DNA of 64,000 nt from Ziziphus jujuba (taxonomy: Eukaryota; Streptophyta; Magnoliopsida; Rosales; Rhamnaceae). The position numbers and the translations under genes are program-made. Under the pieces are notes generated by a model that saw nothing but the letters and a program-made list of their open reading frames with translations, was not told where the DNA came from and searched no databases. Positions 59,848 to 64,000 of this stretch are shown here, one piece after another; the first letter of the stretch is position 1, and every line of letters starts with the position of its first letter. The stretch is from NCBI RefSeq assembly GCF_031755915.1, contig NC_083379.1:12571501-12635500 (forward strand), in the 5' to 3' direction.

Positions 59848-60275
59848 CTAAATGTTATAGATTTGGCCAATTGAGTCAAAAGTGTGGGGGAAGAAGATTG
59901 GAAACTTCTTAGCATTAGCTGCATCATTCCAATAGAAGATAAGGTTAAGAACATAAGCAAACAAAGCAAACCCAATTAAGATGTTAACGATGGCAAAGCT
60001 CGATATTGCCAAAGCCAAGAAAGCCAGCAATAGTAGACCAGTCAAAGATAAAAGAAAAGATTCCGAGGCCATGAAGACCATAACCAATCTGTTGAGCAGT
60101 AATGAATTTCTTCCATTTCAAACAAATAACAGAAATGGCAGCAATTGAAGGGAAAAGATAGGTTGGAATGATATAGTAAGCAAAGTTGCTTATAAAGACC
60201 AGGAAGAAAAATTGCAGCCTAGTATGTCCTCCCTTTGACCGCTTTTCTTTCTCATGCAATGCTCTACAAAGTTCA
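59848..60275 (-). pseudogene. Oligopeptide transporter (OPT family) exon fragment
   Basis: The minus strand reads ALHEKEKRSKGGHTRLQFFF, then FAYYIIPTYLFPSIAAISVI, TAQQIGYGLHGLG, FDWSTIAGFLG. After a frame change near 60000 it continues FAIVNILIGFALFAYVLNLI and NAKKFPIFFPHTFDSIGQIY. These are consecutive conserved blocks of plant OPT transporters, polytopic membrane proteins that move peptides or metal chelates. One frameshift and loss of a few residues (family GFLGSPLATPGFAIVN becomes GFLG...SFAIVN) break it. No other OPT exon was found. It lies between the outer LTR and the tail of the AT-rich repeat unit. Confidence 0.85.
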
Positions 60276-60479
60276 CAGTAAAGAACGTATTTTATACCAA
60301 TACAAAATGTGAATGAGGTTTTCGTGTTGAAATTTACCAATTTCAAATTTCAAGCAACTAAAATAGTTGAAATTTACCAATTTGATCTTAATTTATGCTA
60401 AGAAGTTTCCAATCTTCCCCCCCCCCCCCCCCCCCCCCCCCCACCACAACAAAAAAAAAAACACTTTATAGGATATAAA
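60276..60479. other. Spacer with poly-C tract
   Basis: Contains a short direct repeat of ttgaaatttaccaattt (about 60328 and 60368), a C-run of about 25 at 60417-60442 and an A-run just after. Confidence 0.6.
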
Positions 60480-60957
60480 CCCTAAAATATCACACTTTTT
60501 AGGATATAAACCCCAAAATATATATTAATTGGTAAATAAATTAAAATCAAATAATTTGTTTTAGATATAAATCTTATACTATGTTTAACTTTTATTATTT
60601 ATGATATTATATTTTTTATATCCAAATAAAAAATGTCTTTATTAATTTTCATATAGCTATATTTGTAGATGTAGATGTAAAAGTATTTAAAATATATTTA
60701 ATTAAGAAAACTATATATATGTAAATATATTTTATGTATTGGATTCATTTGGTAAATAAAATATTTTGTTTATTAAAAATTTATTTCAGAACCAAATTGG
60801 TTTTATATATAATTGGATACAACAATGAAAGTAAGATATTAAATAAATTAATTAATTAAATTAAATTAAAATAAAAAAGGATAATTTTGGAAAGAATTTG
60901 AAAGAAGAGTATGCTAATACATGATACATACTCTTATTCTTTTATATATTATATAGA
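60480..60957 (+). repeat. Tail of the second AT-rich repeat unit
   Basis: Ends with the exit motif (gctaatacatgatacatact then cttttatatattatatagat), matching the unit ends near 31656, 32813 and 39050. Confidence 0.5.
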
Positions 60958-61916
60958 TGATAGTCCACAACAAGTAATGATATTAAATGCTATGCATAAC
61001 AAGTAATGATGGAAATTAAAGGGTATATATTCTTTTCCGGACACAACTCAGAATATTCAACCAAGTTTACATTACATCTAGACAACTCTGTCCATTCCAT
61101 TTCCTTAATTATGATAGTTACATATTTTCAACCAAACGGATCATACACGATAAAATTCGTTGATTGAAGGTGCCAGACCAACACAATTTCATATCAATTC
61201 CCAAACATTAGATCTTCAATCCGTGCTCATAATTATAATATATATAGATATTATTTCATGGCTAACCAAAAAAATGGTTTTCAAGAGATTATACTGATTA
61301 AGACATGCATGAAATGACTTCTGGACCTAAATAGTATAATATTTCTATGCATGAAATGACTTCTGGACCTAAATAGTATAAGATTTCTATGAGTATCTAT
61401 TCTAAGCATAAGTCCAAGATTCTTTAATCGTGGAAAAATAGCAGAATCAGTCCACAAGAGGGTAACTAGCAAGAATCAGTCCACAAGAGGAGTTTCCCTC
61501 GAATTAGTCCACCAAATTTTCAGTTGCTCTCTCGGGCTACAATATATCGACCATAACAGATAATGAAGGCTATTAACTGATATTTACACGTACCTAAAGT
61601 CATAAGCTGTTGTAACCATCTTCACTAAAGAACTCTAGTTGATTTAGTCAAAAATTACAAGCCACACGTGAACATTTTTCTAGATAAAACTTCTCTAATT
61701 AACTTCTCAGATGCTTCTTCAGTATCATCTATATTTCTAATACAATCTGTTATGCGATTTTTGGGCCCACAAAATAAGCTAGCAGGCCAAGATTAAAGCC
61801 ACCTTGAGACAAAGCCCAATGGACCTTTCTTACTTTTCCACATGAGTGTCTTCATGCAAATAGAAGCAGGCCCAACCCATAATTATCAGGGCCCTTGAAG
61901 GAGAAGCTTAATTATA
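60958..61916 (+). repeat. Duplicated intergenic segment, copy 2
   Basis: Ordered matches to 49370-50870 (aaacggatcatacacgataa, ttctagataaaacttctcta, agatgcttcttcagtatcat and so on). It also contains a 42-bp tandem duplication at 61307-61390 (gcatgaaatgacttctggac units). Confidence 0.6.
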
Positions 61917-62496
61917 AGGGTTTTTCCCATAAATAACCACCTTACAACTCCATTTTAGAAAAATAGCAAAAAAAATTTTTTTAAAAAAACTAGCCACCTT
62001 GGGACAAAAATACCCTTGATAAAATTGAAAATTACACAAAATCTTTCCTTTCTTCTACACAGCCGTTCGTTCGTGGGGGTGGGGTTTATACAAAACTGTT
62101 CGTGGGGTTTCTCTAAACTCTTTGCATCTCATCGCCTCTCACTCTCAATTTTTTGTATTTTCTCAGATCTCAAACTAAAATCAGGTAAAAATTTTATCTT
62201 TTTTCTTATTAGATGAAAGTAAGGAAATATGTATTTTTTTTGTTTTTTCTCTTTCTATTTTTTCTTGTAAGTTTTATTAGTTTAGGGTTTTTTAAGCTTT
62301 TTATTTGATATGGGTATGCAAGAAATTGATTTATGAGATGTTCTATGTGATTTTAAAGATACTTTAGGTGGCATATGGTTTGAAAATGGGAGAAATTTTG
62401 TGTAAAACTGAAAAATCGCGAAAAACAGTAAAAACAAAGGAAATTTGGCGAAAAAGATTAATTTCCGCCAATTTCCTCCAGTTTGTCAGTTTTCGC

Positions 62497-62610
62497 AAAT
62501 TTCCGCCAATTTTCTGCCAATTTTCCGCCAGTTTTCCGCCAGTTTTCCGCCATTTTTCCGCCAGTTTTCCGTCAGTTTTCCGCCAATTTTCCGCCAGTTT
62601 TCCGCCAGTA
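62497..62610 (+). repeat. 11-bp minisatellite (ttttccgccag units)
   Basis: About ten head-to-tail copies of ttttccgccag with few changes (ccgccaa, ctgccaa, ccgtcag). More degenerate units extend upstream to about 62460. It lies in the presumed 5' intron of the MULE. The serine/phenylalanine-rich frames over it are artefacts. Confidence 0.9.
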
Positions 62611-62747
62611 GGAAAAAGCTATATTTGGCCCGAAAAAAAAAACAGAATCAACTTTTTTAATACAGTTAATATGTTTGTTTAATATTATTCAAAATTTTAT
62701 ATATTTATTGATTTAGTTTAACGTTATTCATTTAATTTTGTAGTCAA

Positions 62748-64000
62748 ATGGAAGATGATGACATTGTAATTGCGGTTTTATACAATGGAACATTGGTACA
62801 AAATGATAGTGGTGATTGGGAATATCGAAATGGTAAAAATATAATGGTTTCCGTCGGCAAGAGATGCACAAAATCAGAGTTAGAGGATGAGATTTTCAAT
62901 TCTATTGAGATAGATCGAAATGAATATTTATTTGCTAAAGCTAAAATGGATGTATGGACGATGTGCAGAAAAGTTGGATCCTACAGAAATACGATGTGAT
63001 AGGGATGTGAAATGCTTTCTTCAAGAAGTGAGGAATGGAGGGATGACAATGATGCGGCCTCCATTGTATGTTGAGGTGATTTCAAAAGTTGAACATGTAT
63101 GTAGAAATGTTCATCAAACAGCATTTGCTTCGGATAGTGGGAGTAATCTTCATTCTTTTTCTTGTCCTTCAATTGGCGGTCGTCTACCACAAGCTTCCGG
63201 TACTGAACCAATTCAGGCTACATCTCAGGAAATTATGGTTCAAGAAACTCAGTTTAGAGATCAAGTTTATGTTCGTGGGGGGGCCTGGACATCATTTAAC
63301 ATTCACGAAGGAGTTGATGTTGGAGGTGACTATGCTGAACGGTTTCCTAACGACGAGGAGTATGAGCAGTTGCATCATATTGATCATGATGAGAATTACA
63401 ATGCAGCAGGGGATGATGTTGGTCATAATGATGTAGATTTTGATCATGAGTTGCCGGATAATGATAATGATATGCATCCTGAAATGAACAATGAAGGAGT
63501 TGATGATGTTAGGGTTCATCGTGCTACAAGTGACCACATATCATCGAGCAACAGAAGTGGTTCTATGGCCATATTTTCGTCAAAGTTCACTGGCTGTGAG
63601 AGCATAGTAGTTGGACAATTATTTCGCAACAAACGTGACCTACAGAATAAACTGAGTATCTATTGCATGCGAGAAAATAAGGAGTTCAAGGTGACACGAT
63701 CAACTACACAACGGTATGAGGTTGTATGCTTGGAAAATACTTGTAAATGGCGACTACGTGCAACCACATTTAAAAATGGAAAAATATTTGTTGTGAGAAT
63801 TTTTGATAATGTACACAGTTGCTCGTTAGATATCGTGCATCGAGAAAACAAGCAAGCCAGTAGCCGGGTTATCGGGCAATGTATCAAATCTAAATATGAA
63901 GGTATTACACGTGTTTACAAACCCAAAGAAATTCAACATGATTTTTTGCAGAAATATGGGGTGAATATAAGCTACAACAAAGCATGGAGAGGTAAAGAGT
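62748..64000 (+). CDS. MuDR-type transposase, N-terminal part (frameshifted, runs off window)
   Basis: Start ATG at 62748 gives MEDDDIVIAVLYNGTLVQND, a PB1-like N-terminus usual in plant MULE proteins. This frame stops at 62997-62999, but the protein continues in the next frame from about 62950 (KLDPTEIRCDRDVKCFLQEV), so a +1 shift lies at about 62915-62970. The second frame is open to the window end: an acidic Asp/Glu/His/Asn-rich stretch at 63340-63510, then the MuDR DNA-binding domain from about 63600 (VGQLFRNKRDLQNKL, CLENTCKWRLRATTF, FDNVHSCS, then HRENKQASSRVIG). The catalytic domain and zinc knuckle would lie beyond 64000. Element-encoded enzyme, not a host gene. Confidence 0.8.

Larger units (their letters stand above)
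61917..64000 (+). mobile_element. 5' part of a Mutator-like element (MULE)
   Basis: Begins with a terminal-repeat-like stretch at about 61917-62035 (gggtttttcccataaataac, gggacaaaaatacccttgat) typical of MULE ends that carry non-coding text before the gene. An apparent leader follows with a candidate splice donor (atcag/gtaaaa at about 62183), an intron containing an 11-bp tandem repeat, an acceptor (ttttgtag at about 62742), and the transposase coding region. The right end is outside the window, so terminal repeats and target duplication cannot be compared. Confidence 0.6.

Noticed and set aside
62368..62682. 104-codon frame with FSASFPPVFRQ-type repeats
   Set aside because: Translation of an 11-bp minisatellite in a presumed intron; period 11 rotates the frame, and no protein support exists.

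Overview
This window looks like a plant nuclear genome, most likely a dicot (perhaps a woody one). It is very AT-rich and dense in microsatellites. It carries spliced wall-associated-kinase (WAK-like) receptor genes with GT-AG introns and several layers of nested plant transposable elements (TEs). I see no bacterial-style gene layout, no CRISPR array, and no rRNA or tRNA gene. The species cannot be fixed from the sequence alone.

The genic backbone is a WAK-like receptor kinase cluster. WAK-like gene 1 (+ strand, 1159-8004) and WAK-like gene 2 (- strand, 42470-47861) share one three-exon plan. Exon 1 holds the signal peptide, the galacturonan-binding domain and an EGF-like module; exon 2 holds a calcium-binding-type EGF module; exon 3 holds most of the membrane segment and the kinase. 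Both introns are phase 1. Gene 2 is intact (759 codons). Gene 1 has one extra T in a T-run at 7748-7751 that would cut off about the last 70 normal residues. Decayed relatives lie between them: a kinase tail at 8664-9128, a signal-peptide/galacturonan-domain start at 21189-21371, an EGF exon at 25796-25967 and a broken kinase exon at 23742-24735.

Layout: 1-9.1 kb, WAK gene 1, a 182-bp tandem duplication behind it and a WAK tail remnant. 9.1-21 kb, TE territory: a copia-type LTR, an internally deleted hAT transposase, a copia 3' end, a decayed hAT-like element with an intact 356-bp TRIM inside it, a coding-free gypsy-type LTR-PBS-PPT-LTR derivative, a non-coding copia-like element, and a protein phosphatase 2C exon fragment. 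21-28 kb, decayed WAK pieces interrupted by a copia reverse transcriptase/RNase H and flanked by a gypsy pol remnant. 28.8-41 kb, an AT-rich repeat array (possibly Helitron-like) containing a 4.8-kb inverted repeat of two gypsy LTRs, then a 30-bp-unit minisatellite. 42.4-48 kb, intact WAK gene 2 with a 1445-bp solo LTR (TSD GCATC) in intron 2. 48-61.9 kb, upstream sequence, a second AT-rich repeat block, a solo LTR nested inside a second LTR of the same family (TSDs TATTT and TAGAT), an oligopeptide-transporter exon fragment and duplicated intergenic DNA. 61.9-64 kb, the 5' half of a Mutator-like (MULE) transposase gene running off the window.

The only likely functional host gene is WAK gene 2, with gene 1 as a doubtful second. 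Everything else is mobile or decayed. I did not find a convincing new biological system. The most notable structures are the 4.8-kb LTR palindrome, the same-family nested solo LTRs, and the repeated hits of one LTR family at a similar position in a duplicated AT-rich host block.
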